From JAFEDN01 sp963795715 (lineage in GTDB: Bacteria > Pseudomonadota > Gammaproteobacteria > Coxiellales > Coxiellaceae), in contig CAWCIY010000002.1 of NCBI GenBank assembly GCA_963795715.1, positions 496,001 through 560,000 of the forward strand: a stretch of 64,000 nucleotides of DNA. The letters are read 5' to 3'. Below are positions 37,603 to 47,563 of this stretch, in pieces. The notes beneath the pieces are model-generated. The model was not told where the DNA came from and did not search any database. It worked only from the letters and a program-made list of their open reading frames with translations. Position 1 is the first letter of the stretch, and every line of letters begins with the position of its first letter. A program made the translations under genes and the position numbers.

Positions 37603-38667
37603 ATGATAGGCAATCGAATCCAACGAGCACGAAAGGCGTTAGGCTTATCTCTGCGAGATGTTGCAGCGCAACTTGATTTGAGCCATGCTGCTATAAAAAA
37701 GTACGAAGATAACGAGACAACCCCATCGTCTGAAACCCTGATCAAATTATCCCGAGTTTTGAAAGTGAAAGTGGAATATTTCTTCCGGCCAGAGCGCTTT
37801 ACTTTAGCTAATATTCAATATCGAAAACACGATAATATACCCTTGCAACATTTAGAAGAAATTCAAATTAAAATGCTTGATAAAATTGAACAACGAATCG
37901 AACTGGAAAACCTATTTCCCTCTACTTTTATTCATGAATTTTTACTTCCCAACCTACCCCAAAAAATAACTCATGAGGATGACCTCGAAGTCTTAGCTGA
38001 GCAAATTCGTCACCAATGGTGTCTAGGGCTTGAACCTTTAACTGATTTAATTGATTTGTTTGAAGAACACGGTATTAAAGTATTTGAGATAGATAATAGC
38101 CAGTATCCTAAATTTGATGGTTTTTTTGCTAAAGTGAATAGCTTTCCAGTGATTGTGATCGGCAATCAATGGCCGGGAGATCGGCAACGTTTTACTTTAG
38201 CGCATGAATTGGGCCATCTGTTATTAGGCAATATTCTTTCCCAGAATTTAGACGAAGAAAAATGTTGTCATCGTTTTGCCGGAGCATTTCTTCTACCCAA
38301 GCCTGCGATCCTCGCTAAGCTTGGGGAATATCGCAATAATATTGAACCTATTGAACTCAATCTCTTAAAACAGGAATTTGGCGTCAGTATGCTCAGTATT
38401 CTTCACCGGGCTAAGGACGCTAAAATCCTATCCCCTATCTTATATTCTCAATTACGTAAAGAATTCAATCAGCGTGGGTGGACTCAGCAGGAACCTGGCG
38501 AACCTTACCCAAAAGAAAAAACCCACCTCTTCGAACAACTGGTTTTTCATGCGCTGGCTGAGGAATACATCGGCGAATCCAAAGCCGCAGAATTTATGAA
38601 CATATCAATTGAATCCTTTAAAACCATACGTGCCATGGAGCGCCGGAATGTTGCTCCTCATCAGTGA
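37603..38667 (+). CDS. Xre-ImmA/IrrE antitoxin-protease
   Basis: A 354-residue protein: Xre helix-turn-helix at ~5-60 (Leu-Ser-Leu-Arg-Asp-Val-Ala-Ala-Gln-Leu) and an ImmA/IrrE-type zinc peptidase domain with His201-Glu-Leu-Gly-His205. The C-terminus continues with a second small helical domain. Such genes sit directly upstream of PIN-domain toxins and are taken as antitoxins (COG2856). Here the PIN gene starts 20 bases inside this gene. ATG 37603 has AGGGGG. The gene itself is intact although its partner is destroyed. Confidence 0.85.
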   Translation: MIGNRIQRARKALGLSLRDVAAQLDLSHAAIKKYEDNETTPSSETLIKLSRVLKVKVEYFFRPERFTLANIQYRKHDNIPLQHLEEIQIKMLDKIEQRIELENLFPSTFIHEFLLPNLPQKITHEDDLEVLAEQIRHQWCLGLEPLTDLIDLFEEHGIKVFEIDNSQYPKFDGFFAKVNSFPVIVIGNQWPGDRQRFTLAHELGHLLLGNILSQNLDEEKCCHRFAGAFLLPKPAILAKLGEYRNNIEPIELNLLKQEFGVSMLSILHRAKDAKILSPILYSQLRKEFNQRGWTQQEPGEPYPKEKTHLFEQLVFHALAEEYIGESKAAEFMNISIESFKTIRAMERRNVAPHQ

Positions 38668-39281
38668 TGCCAATGTCCTAATTGATATTGAAAATGGAGG
38701 CTTAACCAGCGCTATGTTCAGCCTCCCTTATCAGTTTGCCGTTCCTGATATTTTATTCTATGAACCTAAATTCGGCAGTTGAACCTAAATAGTTGGGTTA
38801 ACATCTTAAAAAAACAGGAGAATTTTGTTAACTGTAACTCACCTTTTTGGTGAATTTTTAACTGCTCCGCAGTTAAATAATTTTATTTAAATTCAATGAC
38901 TTAAGCAAAAACTATTCAATTCAACTGCCGAATTTAGGATGAAGAATTACAGGATTGTCACAGTCAGATGAAGCTTATAAATTACGCCAACAACATTCAA
39001 GACTCAGCATGAACGATCTTTTGGCTTTATCCCTAGCCAAATATGAAAACTGTAGATTACTGACGGGTGATAAACATTTACGAGAAGTCGCTAAAGCATA
39101 TTTAGTCGATGTCCATGGCACCATTTGGTTAGTAGAACAGATGATACAATATCAAAAAATTACTACGGATATGAGTCAAACTGCGTTTCAAAAAATGAAA
39201 AATTCTGGAAGGCGTTTACCGTGGGATTTGATAGAGAACATATTTTTTAAAAGAGACTCTAAATCTGAAATAAACAATTAA
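38648..39281 (+). pseudogene. PIN-domain toxin gene split by a MITE
   Basis: The first part (38648-38764) encodes Met-Leu-Leu-Leu-Ile-Ser-Asp-Ala-Asn-Val-Leu-Ile-Asp, the PIN opening with its first catalytic Asp. The rest (38939-39281) encodes Asn-Asp-Leu-Leu-Ala-Leu, Leu-Leu-Thr-Gly-Asp-Lys and the family's Val-His-Gly-Thr-Ile-Trp-Leu-Val-Glu-Gln. The MITE sits between them. Even without it, the frame shifts and roughly 20 residues appear to be missing just after the insertion. The ribonuclease toxin is therefore dead, while the upstream antitoxin survives. Confidence 0.8.
38765..38938. mobile_element. 174-bp MITE with 19-bp inverted repeats and 5-bp target duplication
   Basis: Left end CCTAAATTCGGCAGTTGAA is perfectly repeated inverted at 38920-38938. 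The direct repeat ATGAA flanks it (38760-38764 and 38939-38943). No coding capacity. Similarity continues inward to ~31 bases with mismatches. The same end sequence appears beside the IS66 remnant at 30147-30164. Confidence 0.9.
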
Positions 39282-39301
39282 TGAAACTATTTTCAAACAC
39301 T

Positions 39302-39457
39302 CCGAAATTTTTTGGTACTTGAAAAACTCTCGAACCGGTTTTCTACTGTAGTGAATTGCTTTGGTGGTTGCAACCTCCTATGACTCCCTACATAACTCCC
39401 CCGAATCTTCCACATGGAGACACCCAGAGTTAATATTCACTTCACGAATGCCACACT
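39302..39457 (+). repeat. Shared 3' flank, copy 2
   Basis: Counterpart of 30366-30489, with a ~35-base insertion near 39387. From about 39405 to the stop codon it is almost identical to copy 1. Confidence 0.6.
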
Positions 39458-42400
39458 TTAACTCACCACGCATTGAGTATCGGAGCTTCTAACGTTCCGA
39501 GGTTGAGTCATTGAGGGCCTTGGGGTAATAGAAGCTCGCGGTCGGGGCATCAAGCCTGGGCCGCCGGGGGTAGTCAAAACGGCGGTAGACGAGGATGAAC
39601 TCGTGGTCGTTGAGCTTCTTGAAGAAGAACTGCTGGATAATGAGGTTGAATGAGCCGAGGGGATAGGCGTAGAAATCGTCAAGCTGCCACTACTGGAGGA
39701 CATCAAGGTACTACTAGAGGTTGACACCGATTGGGAACTGCTCAGGGAGGCTGAAGCGGAAGTCGGCACGGAATGAGTCGAGTTGAGCTCTGAGGGCGTT
39801 AATTTTGGAAGGTCGGTCTCGTATTTGCTTTCTATAGAGGATTTTTTATCGGATGGGGCAGTCGGAACAATTACGCCACTAACGTCAGCGCCGGTCTGTT
39901 GTAATAGCCGTTTGCTCATTAGACTCATGCGGCAACCGGAGAGTTGCACTCCGGGCGTCCACAATTGCATGCCTGAAGCACGAGAAGCACCAAACGATTG
40001 CCATTCCGACACTGAGGGTCGAGGCAAGGTTTTTTTATTTTCATTCTCCTCATGGTCCTCTTCATCATCCTCCTCGTTATCATTATCCTTATCCATTGAT
40101 GGCTGAGCTTTCATTTCCACCACTTCAGTTTGCTCGCTGTCCCGGAATAATCCCGCCGATAGCAGCCAGAAACTCACCATGCCATTTTCATCACCCATCG
40201 CCAACCGCTGGCTACCGCCCCATTCGGTCCGAAGCTTTAATAAATCCTGCCGCAATGATAGGTATTGAAGGAGGTAAATATCATCTTCTGTCTTAATTTT
40301 AGACAATAAAGTCATCAGCTTCTGATCTGTGATCTCTTTTTGAGAATACACTTGTTTTTCGGCATGATAAAAGCCTAATTCATAGCATCCTTCCGATTTT
40401 TGAATGACTAATAGGTCTTGATCTCGTTGTACCGCTTGCCTATCCATTGAGGTAGGAGACTGATTCAATAGTCGAAGCCGAATTCGTGGCAGTTGAAAGG
40501 CAACGCTATAAATGGCGCATGACCAAGCAAAAACGGTCAAGCAGCGATGGCTCGCTACCGACCACAGCCGCACCGTCTGATCTCTCTCCCCACTCCCCGA
40601 GGCCAGCGTCTGGCCATCCGGACTAAATGTCACACTCGACACTTCATCTTTATGCCCGGTGAGGGGCGCGCTTTGCAATTCCTGGCTACTCACCGACCAA
40701 AGACGTATCGTCCGATCATCACTCCCCGAGGCCAGCGTCTGGCCATCCGGGCTAAACGTCAAACTCTTCACCGCCCCCGTATGCCCGGTGAGCGGCGCAC
40801 CTTGCGACTTTCGGCTCGCGACCGACCATAGCCGTATCTCACCGTTGCTATCCCAACTCCCACTCCCCGAGGCCAGCGTCTGGCCATCCGGGCTAAACGT
40901 CACACTATTCACGTTGCTCTCATGCCCGAACAGCACGCCTAGCTGCTTTCGGCTACTCACCGACCATAGACGCACCGTATTATCTCCACTCCCAGCCGAG
41001 GCCAGCGTTTGGCCATCCGGGCTAAACGACACACTATTCACTCCCAGCTTGTGCCTGGTGAACAGCGCACCTAGCAGCTCTTGGCTACTACTCACCGACC
41101 ACAGCAGTACCATACCATCCAGACTCCCCGAAGCCAGCATTTGGCCATCCGGGCTAAACGATACACTCTGCACCGCCCCCTGATGCCCAGTGAGTGGCAC
41201 GCCTATCTGCTCTTGGGTCGCTACCGACCACAGCCGCACAGTATTATCCCCACCCGAGGCCAGCGTTTGACCATCCTGGCTAAATGACACACTCTTCACC
41301 CCACTCCAATGCCCGGTGAGCGGTGCGCCTATCTGCTCTTGGGTCGCTATCGACCACAGCCGCACCGTATTATCCCCACTCCCCGAGGCCAGCATCTGAC
41401 CGTCCGGACTAAACGTCACACTATTCACCGCTTCTGTATGCCCAGTGAGCGGCTCGCCCAGCGGCTCTCGGCTCATCACCGACCACAGCTGCACCGTATG
41501 ATCATAACCCCCCGACGCCAATGTCTGGCCATCCGGACTGAACGACACACTATTCACATAATGCGTATGCCCAGTGAGCGGTGCACCCAGTGACGCTCGG
41601 TTCGCTACCGACCACAGCCGCACCGTATTGTCTGAACTTCCCGAGGCCACTAACTTCCCATCAGGGCTAAACGACACACTACTAACTTCACCCTCATGCC
41701 CAGTGAGCGGCTCACCCTGCGGCTTTCCGCTGGCCACCGACCACAGCCGCACCGTCTTGTCATCACTTCCCGAGACCACTAACTCCCCATCCGGGCTAAA
41801 CGACACACTATTTACCGCACTCTCATGCCCGATGAGTGGCTCGCCCTGTGGCTCTCCACTCGCGAGCTTCCAGAGCCGCACCGTATGGTCTGAACTTCCC
41901 GAGGCCGCTACTAACTTCCCGTCCAGGCTAAACGATACACTCTTCACCCCACCCTCCTGCCCGATCAGTGGTTGACCCACGATCTCACCCGTTTCCCGGT
42001 GCCGAATTTCAATCGTACCATAGCGCACAATAGCCAACCACGGCTCTCGAGGATGATAAGCCACCGCATCGACTAGTCCGTCATCTTCCAGCCGGGGCTC
42101 CTCACCCCATTCTACCTTGTCCAATATCGCTCCTCGTAAATCCGTGCCATACAGCCACGTGCGAGTTAGGTCCGCGCCGGTGAGATCCACTCTGGAGAGA
42201 TTCATATGCGCCAATATCCCATAGCGCAGATTCGCGCCGGGAATGCGCACTCCATGCCAATCTCGACCACACAGATTTGCGCCACTCAAATTCAACACCG
42301 TGGCGGCAATCGCCGCCGAGTTGGCAATGGCGGGATTGTCCCGCGACGCCAATATCCAGTGAAACAAGGTTCTCTGAAATAACGGATCCTGCTGGACTAA

Positions 42401-43566
42401 ATCCACCAGAAATTGCACCAACGACGGCTCCCACTCTTTTAACGGTCTTAAATTGATTAACAGGGTTTCTAGCTTTTTCTCAGGATCCCACTGCACCCGC
42501 ACCGGCTGCGCAAGTTGCCGACTCCGCAGTCGCTGTTGGGCTTGGGTTCCCAAGCGTTCCAGCGCCTGGTAGCGACGTGCTTTCTTTTGATTACTGTAAT
42601 CAATCCATTGGTTCACAATCTTCAGTTCCCGAGGATTGACCGTCGATGGGGACTCAACCAAAGGACGCGGTTTGGATTCCCATTCGGCTCCTTCGCTCGG
42701 ATTCAGGGCCCACGGGGTCTTGCTTAAGCGCATTTCACGATACATTCGTTTCGCTAAAAAATACTCGTACATCAGTTTGTGTAGGAAACTGTAGCGCACC
42801 CCTTGACGGGTGAGCGGGCAGCCTTGGCGCACCCAACGGGTGGCTGGATCGGTGTCGCTAAAAAAATGATCCAGTTTATCATCGTCAACCAACTGGGCAC
42901 TTCTTTCATCCGTTTTTAACCGCCACACTGGCTGATAGACGATGGAGATGTCTTTTTGCTTAAACATATATGCCGCCAACGCCTCACAGAATTCCTGGTA
43001 ATCCTCCATCCAGGCGCTTTCGCTGTCTTCCCGTTGAAAGTGGTAATGAATCGCACCTTCAGTGCGCTTGGCTTCGGCCCGCTCGGCTTTGTGCTTGCCC
43101 GCTTCGCGCTTAAACCATTGCTTCATAAAGACATCAAACAGTTCAATGCGTTTGATTTGGCCACTGGCACCGCTGGCCTGGCGTTCCCGATCCATTTCCG
43201 GTAAGACTTCGACCACGATTTTAAGCATGTACGGATTGCCGATCAGACTTTCCAAGCCTTGAAAATGTTTCATTCGATCTAGGTATTCTTGGCTGGTCGC
43301 CCAGCCTTCCCACACCCGGCCACCGACTTGGGCTTGCTGCTGACCTTGTTCGACATACCGAGCTAGGTAATCCGCCCGTTGTTCTCGCGTAAACGGCGCC
43401 ATCCAGCGCTCTTCCACTTGACGACCGTGAGCGTCTCCGGCAGGCGCAAACTCTAACCGATATCTTCCAGTCATATTCAAATGTTCCGGGCGGCTACTGA
43501 TGATCAGCCGCGCACCCGGCCACTCACCCAATCCGGCTTTTTGATATAAATTAGTGTGGCTATTGT
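39458..43566 (-). pseudogene. 5'-truncated NACHT-WD40 paralogue
   Basis: Closely related to the C-terminal ~1360 residues of the 30490-37188 protein. Homology stops abruptly at 43566, within the codons just after Walker B, so the P-loop, Walker B and the whole N-terminal half are missing. What remains is the helical NACHT tail, pentapeptide repeats, about 13 WD40 repeats with different sequences from the partner, an extra ~70-residue insertion in the last blade, and the Ser-rich tail ending Cys-Val-Val-Ser. The open frame is intact from an internal start near 43531, but no ribosome site is evident, so expression is doubtful. Confidence 0.8.
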
Positions 43567-44616
43567 ATGCCCAAGATTCCAGGTTCCACGACAGCTAAAG
43601 GATATGAGCAATGGATACCAATATTCTCACTGAATTGTGGCGTACAAAGAAAAATTGAAATCACACCAGGAAGAGTCTTCGACCGCATACACTCTGATGT
43701 TTTAGGCACTGAAATGGAAATTATTAAGCCTGTTGATCAATCTTCTCCCTTGTTATTTAGTGAAGTGTGTGGCGGATCGGCTATTCCAGAAATCACATTA
43801 GATGTGTGCTATTCTTCTACAGATGGCTTCGTTATGTATTTGCAATATATTCTCAGTAATGTGCTCGTCAGTGGGTATCACCTACATGTCGATGCAAATG
43901 GTCACTATGAAATAATCTCGCTCAATTATACCGATATAGAAATGGGTATGATTCCACAGGACGCATCTGGTCAACTGGAGTCACCCATTCGAATGCGAGC
44001 GCAAATCAGCTGTTGGCCCGATTTAGCAACATATGCGCGGCGAAAAATTTTAACCAAGACCCAGGAGGGATTTAATCTATTTGTCGCAACAGTATACGGT
44101 GAAGCGGGCGGTGTTCATCATGGAAGTAGAACAGCTTGGAAAGCAGTAGGTTCAGTGATTATGAATCGTATACATAAGGGTATATGGCATCGTTATAATA
44201 CTTCCGAGGAAATCATCAAACATACTGGTTTTAATGCATACATGAATCCCAATAGAATTAAATGGGATCATGTCAATTTTACAAATCATTATTACCGGAA
44301 TCATCAGCAATTCTTAAAAGCTTGGGCTATGTTACACGAACAAAAAATAAATCATCAAGAAGCCATGAGCAAAAATGAAAAAGAATTATTAGCAGAGATG
44401 AGAAAAGTTTTAACGGATATTTACCAGGGCCATCCCATAACGAATGCCAATTATTATTATAGTCCACGCTCAATGCCGGGAAGACAACCTAGTTTTTTAT
44501 CTCCCTTGAAAAATCCTGAACAATATAAAGTGTTGATTCCAGGCATCTGGGAGCACGATTTTAAGTTTTATTATATTCCCACTCACGTAGAACGAACCGC
44601 AGGCAAAAAACCATGA
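43567..44616 (+). CDS. Hcp-peptidoglycan hydrolase fusion (evolved type VI effector)
   Basis: A 349-residue protein. Residues 1-155 are an Hcp-family tube protein (Lys-Gly-Tyr-Glu-Gln-Trp-Ile, Pro-Glu-Ile-Thr-Leu, Ser-Leu-Asn-Tyr-Thr-Asp-Ile-Glu). Residues ~175-340 resemble the SleB/Hydrolase_2 cell-wall hydrolase, with Val-Tyr-Gly-Glu-Ala near 183 (catalytic-type Glu) and Val-Gly-Ser-Val-Ile-Met-Asn-Arg. It would be loaded in the T6SS tube and cut peptidoglycan of a rival cell. Its first codons coincide with the break of the NACHT paralogue: no ribosome site, and perhaps a few N-terminal residues lost. No T6SS structural genes are in view. Confidence 0.75.
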   Translation: MPKIPGSTTAKGYEQWIPIFSLNCGVQRKIEITPGRVFDRIHSDVLGTEMEIIKPVDQSSPLLFSEVCGGSAIPEITLDVCYSSTDGFVMYLQYILSNVLVSGYHLHVDANGHYEIISLNYTDIEMGMIPQDASGQLESPIRMRAQISCWPDLATYARRKILTKTQEGFNLFVATVYGEAGGVHHGSRTAWKAVGSVIMNRIHKGIWHRYNTSEEIIKHTGFNAYMNPNRIKWDHVNFTNHYYRNHQQFLKAWAMLHEQKINHQEAMSKNEKELLAEMRKVLTDIYQGHPITNANYYYSPRSMPGRQPSFLSPLKNPEQYKVLIPGIWEHDFKFYYIPTHVERTAGKKP

Positions 44617-45200
44617 GCAAATTATTATTAGGACTTTTATTGTGCGCTCTAGCTTCAGCCCATGCCGCAACCGTTGATTCCATGTTCGTGATGGGGACAG
44701 ACCCTAAACTACTACATATAATCAATGATCAACACGCAGGTTATCTCTATGCTGAAAATTACCAACATCAAAAAACTCTGATCTACAAGTCTAACGTCCC
44801 TTACCCTCCTGATAGCACCTTTGGTTCGGATCAAATTGAAGGTACTGATTTATTAGATATTATGTTTGGTTGTCAAGAGGAAACTTGTACTCGTTACTTA
44901 AACCGTCGCACTAATCAATTAAGTAAAATTTATAATGGTATCTTGGATTATAATGCTAAAAGAGATGTCATTGCTTATTATTTGAGAGCTAAGAGCCAAA
45001 TAATTATAAGCCGAGTTTTTAAGGCTTGTGATAAACCTTTAAAATACACTTTAGAAATTGAACGAGATTCTAACTTTGGCCCTCAAACAAAATTTCTAGC
45101 AATGGGTGGTCTTCAATTAGACTATGAAACACCAAGGGGAAAAGATATTATTAAAATAATTCATCCTAATTACGAAAAATTGTTTAATGATTGTAGTTAA
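44613..45200 (+). CDS. Periplasmic immunity protein candidate
   Basis: A 195-residue protein starting 4 bases inside the Hcp-hydrolase gene (ATGA overlap). A clear signal peptide (Leu-Leu-Leu-Gly-Leu-Leu-Leu-Cys-Ala-Leu, cleavage after Ala-His-Ala) sends it to the periplasm, where the partner hydrolase would act. Several Cys in the mature part may form disulfides. No family recognised. Immunity is inferred from coupling and localisation. Confidence 0.65.
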   Translation: MSKLLLGLLLCALASAHAATVDSMFVMGTDPKLLHIINDQHAGYLYAENYQHQKTLIYKSNVPYPPDSTFGSDQIEGTDLLDIMFGCQEETCTRYLNRRTNQLSKIYNGILDYNAKRDVIAYYLRAKSQIIISRVFKACDKPLKYTLEIERDSNFGPQTKFLAMGGLQLDYETPRGKDIIKIIHPNYEKLFNDCS

Positions 45201-45278
45201 ATTAACTATACCGCTAAGATGAGTGACAAGAAAATCCATTTTATACGATACACGTTCCATCTGTGAACAATGTAATCC

Positions 45279-46487
45279 CTACTCTGTTTTATTTAATATC
45301 GAATCCTGTAATTCTTTTCTTTCAATACTGGTAATACCGCCCGCTTCCAACATCGCTTTGGTGGCTTTTTCCACCGAGGCTCGTACCGGGTCAAGGTCTA
45401 GCCGGGCATAAATTGCCGTTGCTTGCGGTGATTTATAATTAAGGGATTTACCAATAATTGTTAATGATGCACCGGTGCGAGCCTGCCAACTGCCTAACGT
45501 TCGACGTAAATCGTGGATGCGCAGATTTTCAATATGGGCGTTCTTCAAAATTCGCTGCCAACCTTTTTTTGGTTCTCGTAAATGTCCCTCACGGCCTGTG
45601 CTCGGAAACACATAGTCATTGATAGCAACTGTTTGGCGTTGTTGCAGTAGACATGTAGCTTCTTCCGTTAATGTAATAATTTGCGGCGTGCCATTTTTAG
45701 TTTGCGGAATACGCCACTCCCGGCGTTCAAAATCAATTTGCTCCCACCGCATCGCCAGCAAATTAGAACAACGAGCGCCAGTTAACAACGCCATAATAAT
45801 ATAGTCACGAATAATTTCATTAGGTTCCGCAGCCAGCGATTCAAAAAAGCGAGGCAGCTCATTCGCCTGTAAAAAACGATCTCGCGAGAATTCGCGAAAT
45901 TTTTTAATGCCTTGCGCTGGATTGGATTTGTCCCAAACGCCAAATTCAACCGCTTTGTTAAAAAGCGTGCTGCACAATGCTAATAATCGATTAGCAGCAT
46001 ATTGCCCATTATCACGGCCAATATCATGATGCAGCTTTTGAATATCCGTTTTAATAATGGAGGATAATTTGCGATTGCGCCAGGTGGATAAGTGCCGATT
46101 AAATTGCTCTTGATCTTTTTTCCAGCTTCTTTTGTGCAGTTTGGCATAGCGTTCCAAATACTCGGTAAATAATTCTTCCAAAGTCATCTCCGCCCCATCA
46201 GCACGGCGTTGATCATTTGGATTTTGGCCTTGGGCAATAGCGGCATTAATGGTTTCAGCTTGGCGGCGTGCCTGCTCAATAGATAAATCAGGAAACCGCC
46301 CCAAGGTAACACGTTCCGGCTTCCCATTCACCCAGCGATACACAATAAAAGAGTACGTGCCATTGCTGGTAATGCTGACACCCAGGCCACGCATTTTGGT
46401 ATCGTAATAGTAAGAACGTTTTCCCGATGACGGAATGGGCAAGGCTTCCAAGGCGGCTTTAGTGAAATTGATTTTTTTGTCTGCCAT
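45279..46487 (-). CDS. int: P4-type tyrosine integrase
   Basis: A 402-residue integrase with the DUF4102 N-terminal arm-binding domain (Arg-Gly-Leu-Gly-Val, Leu-Gly-Arg-Phe-Pro-Asp-Leu-Ser), SAM-like core-binding domain, and catalytic domain: Arg239, His325-Asp-Leu-Arg328, nucleophile Tyr360. The usual second His is Asn350, seen in some active family members. ATG 46487 has GGGAG. A tRNA-Asn 3' fragment lies ~185 bases upstream, the expected position of the attachment site. The gene is intact and could still drive integration of the segment to its left. Confidence 0.9.
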   Translation of the reverse strand: MADKKINFTKAALEALPIPSSGKRSYYYDTKMRGLGVSITSNGTYSFIVYRWVNGKPERVTLGRFPDLSIEQARRQAETINAAIAQGQNPNDQRRADGAEMTLEELFTEYLERYAKLHKRSWKKDQEQFNRHLSTWRNRKLSSIIKTDIQKLHHDIGRDNGQYAANRLLALCSTLFNKAVEFGVWDKSNPAQGIKKFREFSRDRFLQANELPRFFESLAAEPNEIIRDYIIMALLTGARCSNLLAMRWEQIDFERREWRIPQTKNGTPQIITLTEEATCLLQQRQTVAINDYVFPSTGREGHLREPKKGWQRILKNAHIENLRIHDLRRTLGSWQARTGASLTIIGKSLNYKSPQATAIYARLDLDPVRASVEKATKAMLEAGGITSIERKELQDSILNKTE

Positions 46488-46519
46488 TTGCTAAACTCCC
46501 TGTTATGACCGGTCTTTCC

Positions 46520-46577
46520 TGGTGCTAGACTGGTGCTATGTTAGAGGTGAAATTTGGTGCTATTTCGCATAGCACCA
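46520..46577. promoter_or_regulatory. Repeated TGGTGCTA sites before the integrase
   Basis: TGGTGCTA occurs at 46520, 46531 and 46555, and inverted at 46570-46577. They lie between the integrase start and the attachment site, where arm-type integrase or excisionase sites are expected. The last pair also forms a hairpin. Confidence 0.5.
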
Positions 46578-46671
46578 GCAAATATAGAATAATTCTAAGT
46601 TGTTATTTTGTAAAGTATTATTAACTTTTATTATTAACTTTGATTAATCACTGATAATGAAGGCGGGAGTA

Positions 46672-46718
46672 GACTGTTAATCACTTGGTCGGCGGTTCAA
46701 GTCCGTCCCGGGGAACCA
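46672..46718 (+). other. tRNA-Asn 3' fragment, probable attachment site
   Basis: Contains the anticodon loop CTGTTAA (anticodon GTT), variable loop, a paired T-arm with TTCAAGT, and the acceptor end CCGGGGAACCA. The 5' half is absent, so it is not a functional tRNA. Integrases of the P4 type use tRNA 3' ends, so this is one end of an integrated element. Confidence 0.75.
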
Positions 46719-46841
46719 GATAAATCAAGGAGTTACGTTAAAAAATTTCTGAGGTCTAAATATTCTGTGTAATTCCTGTGTAATAGCACCTTAAAATTTG
46801 GCTCTTCCCCATCTCCGGGGGTTCTTATGGAGAGATCACTT

Positions 46842-47468
46842 ATGAAGACAATATCTGAAAAATTATTTGAACAATTTTGTAAGCAAAGTAATATTCTATA
46901 TATTGATATTCCACGTGAAGAAAAAAAGAAAACTCCTGATTACTCAATTACACTAAACGGCATTGATATCTGAGTATAAATTATGCAATTTGATTTGACA
47001 CAAGATGAAACGGAAAGTTTAAAAAATTTAAAAGAGAACTTGCTCATAGAGCGCGGGGGAACAATCGGTAATTCAATTAGAAATAAAATCAAAAAAGGCA
47101 ATAAACAATTACGCGAAAAAACTCAAGGACGAAAACCGGGGTTAATTGTATTATTTAATAATACAATGTTTGACCATGTTTCTCCTTATAAATTAATGGT
47201 CGCAATGCATGGTTTAGAAGAATACAAAATAGATATTGAAACTCTCACCCTTAGTGATCGGAGGCTTGGCCCTAAAAAAGCACTTACGGACAAAGACAAC
47301 ACTAGCACTAGTGCAATAATGATCTTGCACCATTATGGAGAAAATACTTTCAACGCCCAATTATTTCACAATAAACACGCTGCTTGTCCTCTCCATAAAT
47401 CACTATTTAAAGATATAAATCTTAAACAATTCATTATGTCAAGTGAGCAAGCATGGAAAAAATTATGA
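46842..47468 (+). pseudogene. PD-(D/E)xK nuclease-like gene with stop codons at the active site
   Basis: Two pieces in the same frame: 46842-46973 and 46983-47468. The first ends Thr-Pro-Asp-Tyr-Ser-Ile ... Gly-Ile-Asp-Ile and the second begins Met-Gln-Phe-Asp-Leu. The bases between read stop-Val-stop-Ile-Met-Gln, where nucleases of this fold carry x-Val-Glu-Ile-Lys-Gln. So the catalytic Glu is a TAA and the Lys an ATG. About 205 residues in all; the rest is open. ATG 46842 is preceded by GGAGAG. Family is inferred from the motif pattern. Confidence 0.55.
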
Positions 47469-47563
47469 ATATTATTATTATCTTCTTTAATTATCAGGCT
47501 AAATATTTATAAATAGCTAAGTATTACTCGTAGAGGAGGTATTATTTAATTGATATCTTTGTT

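Noticed and set aside
46672..46718. Functional tRNA-Asn gene
   Set aside because: The acceptor 5' strand and D-arm are missing, so only the 3' half remains.
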